Below, in pieces: positions 34,152 through 43,098 of a stretch of 64,000 nucleotides of DNA. Both the position numbers and the translations under genes were made by a program. The stretch lies in the NCBI GenBank assembly GCA_016722075.1, contig JADKGW010000001.1:1426001-1490000 (forward strand), given 5' to 3'. How positions within the stretch are numbered: the stretch's first letter is position 1; each line of letters starts with the position of its first letter. The notes under the pieces were generated by a model. That model was not told where the DNA came from and searched no databases. It saw only the letters and a program-made list of their open reading frames with translations. The DNA comes from Candidatus Kouleothrix ribensis (lineage in GTDB: Bacteria; Chloroflexota; Chloroflexia; Chloroflexales; Roseiflexaceae).

Positions 34152-35921
34152 GTGCCCACCCGCGATAATGTCCACCCGATCGGCGACGCCGACCTCGACG
34201 CGCACCGCGACGACGCCGAGTTCCGCATGCAGAACGTGCCTATGCGCGGCGTCTCGTACGATCTGCTGGCCGAGCTACGCAAGCTGCCGGGCGTGGGCGG
34301 CTACCTGCTCAGCGAGCCGGTCAACCAGGTGCTGCACGCTATCCGGCGCGGCCTGTGCCTGTACTACGAGCTCTACGAGGAGCTGAGCGCCAAGATCGAT
34401 CCACGTCAGGCCGGCTTCCTGGGTAGCTTCGCGCTATTCGGCATGGGTGCATTTGTGGCCCATCGCCTGCCTATGCCCGAGGGCGAGGGGCTGGCGTCGT
34501 TCCCCCGGCCATCCGGCCAGTTTTTCAAGGTTGGCCTTGGCCCCGACGACGACCTAAAGAGCGTGCTGTCGTTCTACCTGAAGGCGGTGACCCAGACCGC
34601 GCCCGATAATACGCCGATCGTCGAGACTGCCGCCGACCTGGTGAACCTGACGCGCGACTACTTCCTGGCCGCGCGCGACCAGATGATCGCTGAGGCCGAG
34701 GCATTGCCGGCCGCGCTGCTGGCCCAGGTCGAGGGCGCGCCGTTCCGCATCGGCGATCTCGAGCTGCGCGGCTTCGCGGTGTCTGAGCAGGGCCAGGCGG
34801 CCAAGGCCGAGTTTACGCCGGTGCTGCCCGAGCAGATCGTCGGCAATAGCTCGGCCAAGCGCGCGCTGATCCGCTACGTCGACCGGCTGGCGCTCTACGA
34901 TGCCGAGCGCGGCTTCAACCCGGTGCTCGAGCTGGGTGGCCTGCCCAGCACCGTGCTGTTCGACGGCTTCCCCGGCACCGGCAAGAGCTCGCTATTCCGC
35001 ATGGCCATGACCCGCATGACCATGCGCAGCGAGCAGGTCGGCTTGCCGGCACGCTTTGTGTCGATCGACCCGAGCATCAAAGACGAGTACTACGGCAAGA
35101 CCGCCAAGCTGCTGACTGAGAAGCTGGCGCTGGCGCGCGACCCGGCCGCGCTGACGCTGCTGTTCTTCGACGATATCGACCTGCTGCTGCTCGCGCGCGG
35201 CGACCCTGGCATGGGCGGCTCGGACAAGGATGTGCTGAACCTGACCATGCAGTTCCTCGATGGCGCGTTTACCACGCATAACGGCAACGCCCAGACCTAT
35301 GCCGCGACGAACGAGCCGACTGCGACCGACTCGGCGCTGCGCCAGCGCTTCCACCACCGCGAGCAGATCGGCGGCCCCGAGGACTGGGACGACTACGCCG
35401 CGCTGATCGGGATCAAGCTGAGCCGGCAGATCAAGCACGGCCTGGTGCAGGTGTCTGGCGATCTGCCGACCCCGCAGGTCGCTGCGCAGTCGAACGGTGC
35501 GACCGCGCCGCGCTTCAGCTTGCCGAACCCCTTTGCGGCCAGAAAGAGTATGAGCTGGCGCGAGCTGGGCGAGCTGTGCGCCGAGTTCAAGCGCAAAAAT
35601 CCGCGCTTCACGGGCCGGCCGATCGAGAGCGTGACCCAGAAACTGCTGGCCGAGAGCGCCGACTTCGACCTGCCCGAGCAGTGGTTTGCCGACCCGGCTG
35701 TGTTTCTGCAGCAGAGCTACGACGCCAAGGTGGCGCTGGTCAAGTCGCTGTACCGGCCGATCACTGGCGAGATGATCGCCGCCGAGCTCGAGCAGTATTT
35801 CAGCTCCGAGCAGCGCTATGCCGATGATGCGCGCATCCAGCGCGCCGAACGGCTGGCGACCGAACTCGAGGCCCAGATCGCCGCGCGCGACCTGCTGGCC
35901 CGCAAAGACGCCGGCGCGTAA
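34152..35921 (+). CDS. AAA ATPase, third gene of the cluster
   Basis: This 589-aa protein has a novel N-terminal region of about 230 residues, a single AAA module (about 236-420) and a C-terminal helical part. Walker A is GFPGTGKSS (K278). Walker B is LLFFDDIDLL, with Asp (D341) where classic AAA proteins have the catalytic Glu. A sensor-1-like Asn (AATNEPT) and an arginine-finger candidate (ALRQRF) are present. The loop KDEYYGKTAKLL resembles the aromatic pore loop of classic AAA unfoldases such as Vps4 or FtsH. The GTG start at 34152 has AAGGAG upstream. It probably remodels a protein, most likely a neighbour's product; this is inference. Confidence 0.88.
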   Translation: MPTRDNVHPIGDADLDAHRDDAEFRMQNVPMRGVSYDLLAELRKLPGVGGYLLSEPVNQVLHAIRRGLCLYYELYEELSAKIDPRQAGFLGSFALFGMGAFVAHRLPMPEGEGLASFPRPSGQFFKVGLGPDDDLKSVLSFYLKAVTQTAPDNTPIVETAADLVNLTRDYFLAARDQMIAEAEALPAALLAQVEGAPFRIGDLELRGFAVSEQGQAAKAEFTPVLPEQIVGNSSAKRALIRYVDRLALYDAERGFNPVLELGGLPSTVLFDGFPGTGKSSLFRMAMTRMTMRSEQVGLPARFVSIDPSIKDEYYGKTAKLLTEKLALARDPAALTLLFFDDIDLLLLARGDPGMGGSDKDVLNLTMQFLDGAFTTHNGNAQTYAATNEPTATDSALRQRFHHREQIGGPEDWDDYAALIGIKLSRQIKHGLVQVSGDLPTPQVAAQSNGATAPRFSLPNPFAARKSMSWRELGELCAEFKRKNPRFTGRPIESVTQKLLAESADFDLPEQWFADPAVFLQQSYDAKVALVKSLYRPITGEMIAAELEQYFSSEQRYADDARIQRAERLATELEAQIAARDLLARKDAGA

Positions 35922-35948
35922 CCTGGCGCCGCGTAAGTAGAAGAACCT

Positions 35949-37184
35949 ATGAGCCGACTACCCTGGGATGGCCCGCTGTTTCCTGTCAAGGGCCACCTGG
36001 CCGAGCGCTACGCGCTGGCGCTCAAGCATATCGCCAAGCTGGACTGCCCGCTGGCCGAGTTTAACGTCGACCGGATGGGCTGGAGCCCGCAGCTGGCCGC
36101 CAGCCTGGGCGAAGACTATTTGGGCGGCGACGCGCTACGCTACGCGATCATCCTCTCGCCCGACCAGGTTGCCGCGCCGATCGTGCGCCGGCGCTTCTCG
36201 TACGAGGCCGACGCGATCGAGAGTGTGTATCTCGACGCGCGCCCAACCCTGCTGAGCCTGGTCGAGTCCGAGCCGGTGATCGTCGAGCTCGATAGCGGCC
36301 TGGCGTTCTGCCGCACTGCCAGCGATGTGCTGGGCATCCACGCGGTGACGCCGCATATCGACACGGCCCGCGCGACGCTCGACCAATCGCGCCAGCTGCT
36401 CGAGCTGGGCCACGGCCTGGCCGAGAAGGTGCGCCTGCTCGACGATAGCTACATCGATCAGATGCTGGCGCTGGCCACGAAGGTGGGCGACCCGCGCAAG
36501 CGTGTGTTGCCGCCACCGTTGCGGCTGGCGGTCGCCTCGCTGTGGGCCGAGGTTGGCGGCACCACCTATGTGCTGCGCCCGCCGGCCGGCCTGAGTGCGA
36601 ATGTGCTGCTGATCGCCACGCGCCCCGGCAATGTGGCCAGGGCCAGCGGCGTGACGCCGCTCGAGATCGATGAGCCGCAGGTGGTGACGCTGCTGCAGCA
36701 GCAGGGCTACATTCACTACGACAACGCGCAGCTGCTGTTGCCCAAGCGTCTGGCCGAGCTCGAGACCGAGGCGCTGCTGGCGATCGGCGAGGAAGCCCCC
36801 GCGCGCGACGCCGCAGTGCGGCGGCGCCAGCTGGCAAGCAACCCGTCGGTGCGGGGCGCGCTGCCGCCGCTATACTGGGAGCTCGACGCGCTACAGAAGC
36901 AGTGGGCAACCGGCGTCGCACTCAACCCCGGCAAGCTGTCGATCGAGGCGCGCTGGGCGCTGGCCACGCCTGCCTGTGAAGCCGAGGTGGTCGGCCATCT
37001 GATCGCGCGGTTCGTGCGTTTTGCGCACCGGGCTATGGCGCTGCACCACCGGCGGATCATTGGCGCAGAGTGGGAGCGCTATAGCCCGGCCAAGCAGCGC
37101 TACCTTACGGCCAATTTCCCGTACATGAGCCAGGGATTTGTTCGTGCGCCGGCACCCGAGGCGCAGCCGGCCGCCGGCACCTGA
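35949..37184 (+). CDS. Unknown protein, fourth gene of the AAA cluster
   Basis: This 411-aa protein is soluble. It starts MSRLPWDGPLFPVKGHLAERYALALKHI in spirit of a conserved entry motif (WDGPLFPVKGHLAERY), then has alpha/beta and long helical sections. The C-terminus ends in an unstructured Pro/Ala tail (about 395-411) after a basic helical stretch (RFVRFAHRAMALHHRR). No known motif was found. It is 27 bp after the AAA gene with an AGAAG site, so the two are likely co-translated partners. Confidence 0.8.
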   Translation: MSRLPWDGPLFPVKGHLAERYALALKHIAKLDCPLAEFNVDRMGWSPQLAASLGEDYLGGDALRYAIILSPDQVAAPIVRRRFSYEADAIESVYLDARPTLLSLVESEPVIVELDSGLAFCRTASDVLGIHAVTPHIDTARATLDQSRQLLELGHGLAEKVRLLDDSYIDQMLALATKVGDPRKRVLPPPLRLAVASLWAEVGGTTYVLRPPAGLSANVLLIATRPGNVARASGVTPLEIDEPQVVTLLQQQGYIHYDNAQLLLPKRLAELETEALLAIGEEAPARDAAVRRRQLASNPSVRGALPPLYWELDALQKQWATGVALNPGKLSIEARWALATPACEAEVVGHLIARFVRFAHRAMALHHRRIIGAEWERYSPAKQRYLTANFPYMSQGFVRAPAPEAQPAAGT

Positions 37185-37252
37185 GCCATGGCCGCTGCCG
37201 GGCGGCTTTGTAGATCTACCAAGGAGGCAGGCGGCTGACGCCTGAACCAACT

Positions 37253-37771
37253 ATGAACCAGATCGTGAATGAGGCGATCGTCCACCTGTTTATCGGCGTC
37301 GGGCTGGCGCTGCTGAACGTTGTGCTGATCTACTTCGTGCCGCGTGTGCCGCGCGTGATCTCGCTGACGCACTGGGGCCTGCGGCCGCGCGTGTTCCTGT
37401 TCGCCTACCTGATCTTCCTGATCCTCCAGCTGATCAGCTCGCCGCTACTGCGCTCGTACCTGACCTCGGCCTACGCCGAGATCGCCTGGTCGCCGTTTCA
37501 GGCGCTGTTCAACGTGCTGGGCGTGCTGCTAGTCGATGGCCTGGTGGCGCTGTGGCAGGGGATGCGCAAAGGCGCCGAGGTTGGCCGCAAGCAGCTCGAT
37601 GCCGTCAAGGAGCGCGCCGCCGACGGCCTCGACGAGGTTGGCGCGCGGCTGGCGCTGACGCCCGAGGGCCGCGCCGAGCACGCCGCGCGCGCGCAGGCGG
37701 CCGCCGAGGCCGATGCGCAAGCGGCGGCTGAGCGTAAGCAGCGCATGGATGAGCGCCTGAAAGATCATTAG
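37253..37771 (+). CDS. Small membrane protein, fifth gene of the AAA cluster
   Basis: This 172-aa protein has about three hydrophobic segments (about 8-28, 46-64 and 81-99) and a charged Ala/Glu-rich helical C-terminal tail (about 105-172), probably cytosolic. It may tether the cluster's proteins to the membrane. A strong AAGGAGG (37221-37227) is 25 nt from the ATG, but only 7 nt from an in-frame CTG at 37235. A six-residue longer form starting at CTG is therefore possible. It is followed 11 nt later by thrC. Confidence 0.82.
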   Translation: MNQIVNEAIVHLFIGVGLALLNVVLIYFVPRVPRVISLTHWGLRPRVFLFAYLIFLILQLISSPLLRSYLTSAYAEIAWSPFQALFNVLGVLLVDGLVALWQGMRKGAEVGRKQLDAVKERAADGLDEVGARLALTPEGRAEHAARAQAAAEADAQAAAERKQRMDERLKDH

Positions 37772-37782
37772 AGGGTCACTCA

Positions 37783-38955
37783 ATGATCGCATCGACCCTG
37801 GCGCACCTGGAGTGCGGCTTCTGCGCCGCGCACTACCCGGCCGGCCAGCTGTGGAACCTGTGCCCGGCCTGTAGCCGGCCGCTGCTGGCGCGCTACGATT
37901 TGCAGGCCGCAGCGGCCACGCTCACACCGGCGGCGCTACGCGCGCGCCCGGCGAATATGTGGCGCTACGCCGAGGTGCTGCCGGTGCGCGACGCGCGTTG
38001 GCGCCTGAGCCTGGGCGAGGGCTGGACTCCGCTGATCCACGCTGCGCGGCTGGGTGCGCAGATCGGCTGCCCGCACACGTTTGTCAAAGATGAGTCGCTC
38101 AATCCAACCGGCAGCTTCAAGGCGCGCGGGCTGTGCGTGGCCGTCAGCCGGGCGGCCGAGCTGGGCGCGCGCGAGCTGGCCATCCCCAGCGCCGGCAACG
38201 CCGCCGGGGCCATGGCCGCCTACGCCGCGCTGGCCGGCCTGCCGGCGCACGTGTTCATGCCCGCCGATGTGCCGCAGCCGTTCCAGGCCGAGTGCCGCGC
38301 GCTCGGCGCACACGTGACGCTGGTCGATGGGCTGATCAACGACTGTGGCGCGCGCGTGCGTGCGGGCGCGGCCGCGCACGGCTGGTTCGACCTCAGCACG
38401 CTCAAAGAGCCTTACCGGCTCGAGGGCAAGAAGACCATGGGCTACGAGCTGGCCGAGCAGCTCGGCTGGCGCTTGCCCGACGTGATCATCTACCCGACTG
38501 GCGGCGGCACCGGGCTGGTGGGCATGTGGAAGGCCTTTGACGAAATGCAGGCCATGGGCCTGATCGACGCGCGCCGGCCGCGCATGGTTAGCGTGCAGGC
38601 CGAGGGCTGCGCGCCGATCGTGCGGGCGTTTGGGCAGGGCCACGAGCACGCCGAGCTATGGCAGGGCGCGCACACCGTGGCCGACGGCCTGCGCGTGCCG
38701 GTGGCAGTGGGCGATTTCCTGATCATCCGCGCGATCCGCGCCAGCGCCGGCACGGCCGTAGCGGTCAGCGACGCCGCGATGATCGCGCATGCCAATCTGC
38801 TCGGCGCCAGCACCGGCATCTTCGCCGCGCCCGAGGGCGGCGCATGCCTGGCCGCGCAGGCCGCACTGCTCGAACAGGGCTGGATCAAACCCGACGAGAC
38901 GGTGGTGCTGTTCAACACCGGCACCGGCCTGAAGTACGCGCACCTGTGGGCGTAG
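37783..38955 (+). CDS. thrC: Threonine synthase
   Basis: This 390-aa PLP enzyme converts O-phosphohomoserine to threonine. The PLP Lys lies in NPTGSFKARG, the phosphate loop is in GGGTGLVGMW, and SAGNAAGAMAAYAAL is typical of the fold. An N-terminal CxxC...CxxC pair (CGFC, CPAC) can hold zinc, as in archaeal-type threonine synthases. GAGGG precedes the ATG. It appears to be the last gene of the transcript carrying the AAA cluster, although its metabolic role looks unrelated. Confidence 0.93.
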   Translation: MIASTLAHLECGFCAAHYPAGQLWNLCPACSRPLLARYDLQAAAATLTPAALRARPANMWRYAEVLPVRDARWRLSLGEGWTPLIHAARLGAQIGCPHTFVKDESLNPTGSFKARGLCVAVSRAAELGARELAIPSAGNAAGAMAAYAALAGLPAHVFMPADVPQPFQAECRALGAHVTLVDGLINDCGARVRAGAAAHGWFDLSTLKEPYRLEGKKTMGYELAEQLGWRLPDVIIYPTGGGTGLVGMWKAFDEMQAMGLIDARRPRMVSVQAEGCAPIVRAFGQGHEHAELWQGAHTVADGLRVPVAVGDFLIIRAIRASAGTAVAVSDAAMIAHANLLGASTGIFAAPEGGACLAAQAALLEQGWIKPDETVVLFNTGTGLKYAHLWA

Positions 38956-38959
38956 CAAG

Positions 38960-39330
38960 CTACTCTAGCCCGGCGTCGCGCGCGCGCACGATCGCCTGGG
39001 CGCGGTCGGCCACCTGCAGCGTCAGCGCAGTGCCGGCGAGCGCGAGCTGGATGCTGCAGGCGCTGGCGCGGCGTGCAGTGTGATGCCGACCTGGCGCGCA
39101 AGATGCTTCAACAGCTGATACTCGCCACTCGTTAGCGGCTCGCCGGGCAAGCGCGAGCCGACCTCCAGCCAGCCGACCAGCACAGCGCCATACCGGATGT
39201 CGATCTGCGTCGACACCGCATTTGCCCGTGCTTTCCCACCGCAAAGGTTGGGCCATCGAGTACTTCCACCTGAACATACGGCACATTCACGATCTGGGCG
39301 ATTGTTGTCGCGATCGTGGTAAGCGCCAGC
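38960..39330 (-). pseudogene. Decayed sensor histidine kinase fragment (GAF region)
   Basis: Reading the minus strand across frames gives a degraded protein. One frame has TIAQIVNVPYVQVEVLDGPT (about 39250-39325). The frame then changes near 39220 to STQIDIRYGAVLVGWLEVG and EYQLLKHLARQVGITLHAA. Near 39010 it changes again to LTLQVADRAQAIVRARD. This is the end of a GAF domain and the start of the kinase linker of a NarL/DesK-type sensor. At least two frameshifts and missing ends mark it as a remnant. Confidence 0.6.
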
Positions 39331-39401
39331 GAATCAGATTTGGGACATAGCGACCGCCGACGAGAGGCGAGGGATGAAATGCCTCACACTCGTCCTTCGG
39401 T

Positions 39402-40667
39402 TCACCCGAAGATATACGTATCGACGAAGGCGTTGCGGAACTTGCCCTGCGGGTCGTACTGCCGCAGCAGCGCGCGGAAATCGGCCAGGCGCGGGTAGCG
39501 CGCCTGCACCTGCGCGGCGGGCATGGTGAAGACTTTCCCCCAGTGCGGGCGCGGCTCGAACGGCGCGAGCTGCTGCTCGATCAGCGGCAGCAGCGCCTGA
39601 ACCGCCGTCCAGTTCGGCTGCCAGGTGAAGTGCAGGCCGACACACTCCTGCCCATAGCACGGGCTCATCCACAGCGCGTCGGCGGCGATTGTGCGCACCT
39701 CGGAGATCATCAGCACCGGCGCGAGCCGATCGCGCAGCGCGGCGACCGCGCGCATGGCCGCGAGGGCGTGGTGCCTCGGCACGAAATACTCGGTCTGCAG
39801 CTCGTCGCCGCTGCTGGGCGTAAACTCCATGCGGAAGTGCGGCAGGCGCTCGTGCCACGGGCCGGGGATGCCCTCCTGGATCGTGCAGCTTTCGGCCGAG
39901 AGCGCGGCGATCGGGTGGAGCGCGTTGGTGGCGAGCGTGGCGCCGAAGAGCTCGGCCGCCACAGGCAGCGCCGCGTCGCCCGGCAGCCGGCGCTTGAGCC
40001 ACACCTCGTTCACCGCGTCGCGCTGCCAGTCGGTGAACAGGCTGACGCTGTAGGCCCCCGACTCGATCGCCTCGAAGTTGGCCTCGAGCTGCGCCACCGG
40101 CAGCTCGACATACACATCCTGCTGCACGCTGAAGGCCGGCTCGACCGCCAGGGTCATGCGGGTGACGACGCCCAGCGCGCCCAGGCCGACCACCGCGCCC
40201 AGGAACGTGTCGCCGTCGCGCTCGCGCGAGAGCGCCACCAGCTCGCCGTCGGCGGCCACAAACTCGAGCGCGGTGACGGCGGTGGCCAGGTTGCCGTTGC
40301 GGTCGCCCGATCCGTGCGTGGCCGTCGCGCACGCACCCGCGACCGAGATGTGCGGCAGCGAGGCCATGTTGTGCAGCGCGAAGCCCTCGCCATGCAGGTA
40401 CGCGCCCAGGTGGCCGTACTTGATGCCGGCCTCGACCGTCACCGTGCCGCGCTCGCGGTCGAGCGCAACCAGCTTGTCGAGCCGCTCGAGCGACACCAGA
40501 TCGGCGGGCGTGTCGGCGATCGTGTTGAACGAGTGGCGCGAGCCGAGCGCGCGCAGCTTGCTGCTGGCGCGCACGATCGCCTGCACCTGCTCGACGGTCG
40601 CCGGCCGATGGAAACGGGCGGCGCTGTAGGCCAGGTTGCCGGCCCAGTTGCGTTCACTTACACCCAT
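39402..40667 (-). CDS. FAD-linked oxidase, alditol/xylitol oxidase-like
   Basis: This 421-aa VAO/PCMH-fold flavoprotein has LGSRHSFNTI, with H45 in the position that binds FAD covalently in alditol oxidases and aldonolactone oxidases. GACATATHGSGDRNG follows. A C-terminal sugar-oxidase domain (HWGKVF) completes it. It should oxidise a sugar alcohol or aldonolactone with oxygen, giving hydrogen peroxide. The length matches Streptomyces AldO (about 418 aa). ATG 40667 has AGGAG upstream. An aldo/keto reductase gene lies upstream on the same strand. Confidence 0.88.
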   Translation of the reverse strand: MGVSERNWAGNLAYSAARFHRPATVEQVQAIVRASSKLRALGSRHSFNTIADTPADLVSLERLDKLVALDRERGTVTVEAGIKYGHLGAYLHGEGFALHNMASLPHISVAGACATATHGSGDRNGNLATAVTALEFVAADGELVALSRERDGDTFLGAVVGLGALGVVTRMTLAVEPAFSVQQDVYVELPVAQLEANFEAIESGAYSVSLFTDWQRDAVNEVWLKRRLPGDAALPVAAELFGATLATNALHPIAALSAESCTIQEGIPGPWHERLPHFRMEFTPSSGDELQTEYFVPRHHALAAMRAVAALRDRLAPVLMISEVRTIAADALWMSPCYGQECVGLHFTWQPNWTAVQALLPLIEQQLAPFEPRPHWGKVFTMPAAQVQARYPRLADFRALLRQYDPQGKFRNAFVDTYIFG

Positions 40668-40818
40668 TATTGCGCTCCTACATAGGTGAAGGAAACCTAG
40701 GACTTGCGCAGTTGCGCCTTTGCGCATTACAGCGCCGTGCTTTTCGCCTGCGGCAGCTGTGGACGGTTTTTCCGCACTCTGGTGGGAACACCGTCCGCAA
40801 GAGATGGAAAGTACCGCC

Positions 40819-41787
40819 TCAGCCCAGCAGCTCGAGCTCGCGGCGCAGGCCGGGGAACGCGCCGCCGGCCTCCTCTTTCACGGCGCTGTCGAACAGGCCC
40901 GCCAGCTCCTGGTGCTCGGCGGCGCTGAGCTCGACCGTGAACGCGTCGAGCAGCGGCTGGAGCTGGTTGAGCGCGCTCACCCCGCCGATCGGCGCCGTGA
41001 CCGCCGGCGAGTGGCGCAGCCAGGCGATCGCTAGCTGGGCCGGGTGCAGGCCGCGCGCGGCGGCAAGCTGGTTGAAGCGCGTGATCGCGGCGCCGTAGCG
41101 CTCGAGCCACGCCGCGATGCGCGGGTCGGTCTGGCCGCGCGAGTTGGCCGCGATTGGCGCGCCGGGCTGGTACTTGCCGGCCAGCAGGCCGATCAGCAGC
41201 GGGCGGTATACCGTGATCGCCACGTTTTCGGCCAGTGCCTGCGGTAGAAGCTCGACCTCGACGCCGCGCTCGATCAGGTTGTAGGGCAGCTGGTTGCACA
41301 CTAGCCGCGCCCAGCCGTTGCGCTCGGCGATCGCGTTCGAGTGCGCGAACAGCCAGGCCGGGTAGTTGCAGCAGCCCACGAAGCGCGCCTTGCCGGCCTG
41401 CACCACGCGGTTCAGCGCGCGCATGATCGGCTCGGGCTGCATGCCCTTGCGCGGCCAGTGGATCAGGTAGAGGTCGACATAATCGATCCGCATGCGCTCC
41501 AGGCTCTCGTCGATGCTGCCCGCGATGCTGGCGGCGTCGACGCCCTTGTGTACCTTGGTGGCGATAAACAGCTTGTCGCGCCGGCCCGGCAGGATCTGCC
41601 CGAGGATGCGCTCGGTCTCGCCGTCGCGGTACATGGCCGCAGTGTCGATGAAGGTCACGCCGCCGTCGATCGCGCTGCCGAGGATCCGGTCGGCCTCGGC
41701 CTGGTCGCAGCGGTCGCCGAACATCATGGTGCCGAGGCAGAGCTCGGACACCTGCTCGCCGGTGCTGCCGAACTGGACATAATTCAT
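40819..41787 (-). CDS. Aldo/keto reductase
   Basis: This 322-aa TIM-barrel oxidoreductase has the full AKR tetrad: D48 and Y53 (FIDTAAMY), K78 (IATKVHKG) and H110 (LYLIHWP). It should reduce an aldehyde or ketone with NADPH. It lies 151 bp upstream of the alditol-oxidase-like gene on the same strand, so the two may share a polyol or sugar substrate. The IS element inserted 81 bp upstream of its start may have separated it from its original promoter. Confidence 0.92.
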   Translation of the reverse strand: MNYVQFGSTGEQVSELCLGTMMFGDRCDQAEADRILGSAIDGGVTFIDTAAMYRDGETERILGQILPGRRDKLFIATKVHKGVDAASIAGSIDESLERMRIDYVDLYLIHWPRKGMQPEPIMRALNRVVQAGKARFVGCCNYPAWLFAHSNAIAERNGWARLVCNQLPYNLIERGVEVELLPQALAENVAITVYRPLLIGLLAGKYQPGAPIAANSRGQTDPRIAAWLERYGAAITRFNQLAAARGLHPAQLAIAWLRHSPAVTAPIGGVSALNQLQPLLDAFTVELSAAEHQELAGLFDSAVKEEAGGAFPGLRRELELLG

Positions 41788-41855
41788 GGGTTGCTTCTTT
41801 CGTCTCGGCCGTGGCCATGGATGTAGCCGCGGCCGAACGAAAATCGGGTGCGCGA

Positions 41856-41868
41856 GAGGCTACACCCC
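41856..41868. repeat. Target-site duplication, left copy
   Basis: GAGGCTACACCCC directly abuts the left end of the IS element and is repeated exactly at 43071-43083. Confidence 0.8.
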
Positions 41869-41896
41869 TCAAAGGGTTTCACTTGACAAACGGCGG

Positions 41897-41924
41897 TGGA
41901 CAGGACGCCATCCTTTGGTATGAT
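41897..41924 (+). promoter_or_regulatory. Transposase promoter
   Basis: TGGACA (41897-41902) and TATGAT (41919-41924) have 16-nt spacing, and the -10 is extended (TGGTATGAT). It lies 39 nt before the transposase start. Confidence 0.6.
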
Positions 41925-41962
41925 CATGCGTGCCAACACTTGAACGCACCAAGGAGGATTCC

Positions 41963-43044
41963 ATGCCCACCGCACCCGTGTATGATAGCATACGGCAACG
42001 CTTGACGCAGCACTTGCCCCAGGCGCTCGCCAGCCAAATCGCGACCCTGGCCTATGTTGTGGTCGGCATCGGTTGCAGCATGTCTGCCCAAATCGGCAAG
42101 ATTGCGCGCGCCATGCCGCTCGATACGACCCACGCGGCAAAAGAACAGCGCATCCGGCGCTTGCTCGACAACGCGCGCCTGACCCAAGCCGATCATTATC
42201 AGGCACTCGCGAAAGCCGCCTTAACCGGGCTGCAGGGGCAACGCGTCAACCTGTTGATTGACCGCGTCCTGCTGCAGGATCACCACAACATCCTGGTGGT
42301 CAGTGTCGGCTTTCGGCGCCGCAGCTTGCCAGTGGCCTGGCTGGCGTTGCCGCATCGGGGGGCCAGTGGCCTGGCCGATCAGCAGACCCTCCTGCAGCAG
42401 GCGTTGGCGGTGTTGCCGCCCCGTGTCCGCGTGACGATCCATGGCGATAGTGAGTTCCGCAGCCAGGAGTTATTCAGCTGGCTGCGCGATCTGGGCCACC
42501 ATGGCATGTTAGGCGTGACTGGTGCGACGCTGGTGGCGCTGACGCCCAGCAGCACCCCAGCCGCCCTAACGACGTGGCTGCCCCATCGCGCGAGCGTGGC
42601 GTATCTGAGCGGCGTCTATCTCACCGAAGGGTGCCACGGTCCGGTCCAAGTGCTGGCATGGTGGGCCAAAGACGACGATGGCAAATGGATCGTGCGCGCC
42701 GTGATGACGGATCTGCCGGCCACCTGGCAGACGTATCGCTGGGGACGGCGGCGCATATGGATTGAGACGGTCTTTCGCGACTGGCAGAGCGGGGCTTTCA
42801 CCTGGATCGGAGCGGCATCACCGATCGCGACCGCTTTGCCAACCTGCTGCTGCCGCTGGTGATTGCGTATTTGTGGCTGGTCGCAATCGGGCGCTGGGTG
42901 GTCAAACGCGGCTATCGCCACCTGGTCGATGATAGCCCAGCCCACAGCTGGAAGTACAGCTTGTTCCAAATCGGCGTGGCCTGGACGGAACGGCTGGCGG
43001 CCTACACGCAACCGATACCCATTTCCTTTAAATTGTATACGTAA
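41963..43044 (+). pseudogene. IS4-type DDE transposase, frameshifted
   Basis: The first 300 residues (ATG 41963, AAGGAGG upstream) hold the DDE motifs: D in LLIDRVLLQD, D in IHGDSEFRS, and E in RIWIETVFRDWQ. At the GGGG tract 42791-42794 one G is missing and the frame is lost; that frame stops at 42862. The correct frame resumes as FHLDRSGITDRDRFANLLLP and runs to 43044. Unless the lost base is a sequencing error or frameshifting is programmed, the transposase is inactive. Confidence 0.85.
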
Positions 43045-43070
43045 TCGTGTCAATTGATGAAACCCTTTGA

Positions 43071-43083
43071 GAGGCTACACCCC
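43071..43083. repeat. Target-site duplication, right copy
   Basis: This is an exact copy of the 13 bp at 41856-41868, directly after the right IS end and 16 bp beyond the plsX stop. Confidence 0.8.
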
Positions 43084-43098
43084 GCGCACTCCTGCTGT

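Larger units (their letters stand above)
41869..43070 (+). mobile_element. IS4-like insertion sequence, 1202 bp
   Basis: Terminal inverted repeats TCAAAGGGTTTCA (41869-41881) and TGAAACCCTTTGA (43058-43070) are perfect over 13 bp, and a TTGACA-like match continues inward. A 13-bp target duplication flanks the element, in the size range of the IS4 family. It holds one DDE transposase gene, now frameshifted. It lies between the aldo/keto reductase and plsX genes. The intact ends and exact duplication suggest recent insertion. Confidence 0.88.

Noticed and set aside
38960..39286. 108-aa intact gene
   Set aside because: The sense-bearing sequence jumps between frames, which fits a decayed kinase better than an intact small protein.
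41883..41888. TTGACA at the left IS end as the transposase -35
   Set aside because: It is 30 nt from the -10, which is too far. TGGACA at 41897 has proper 16-nt spacing.
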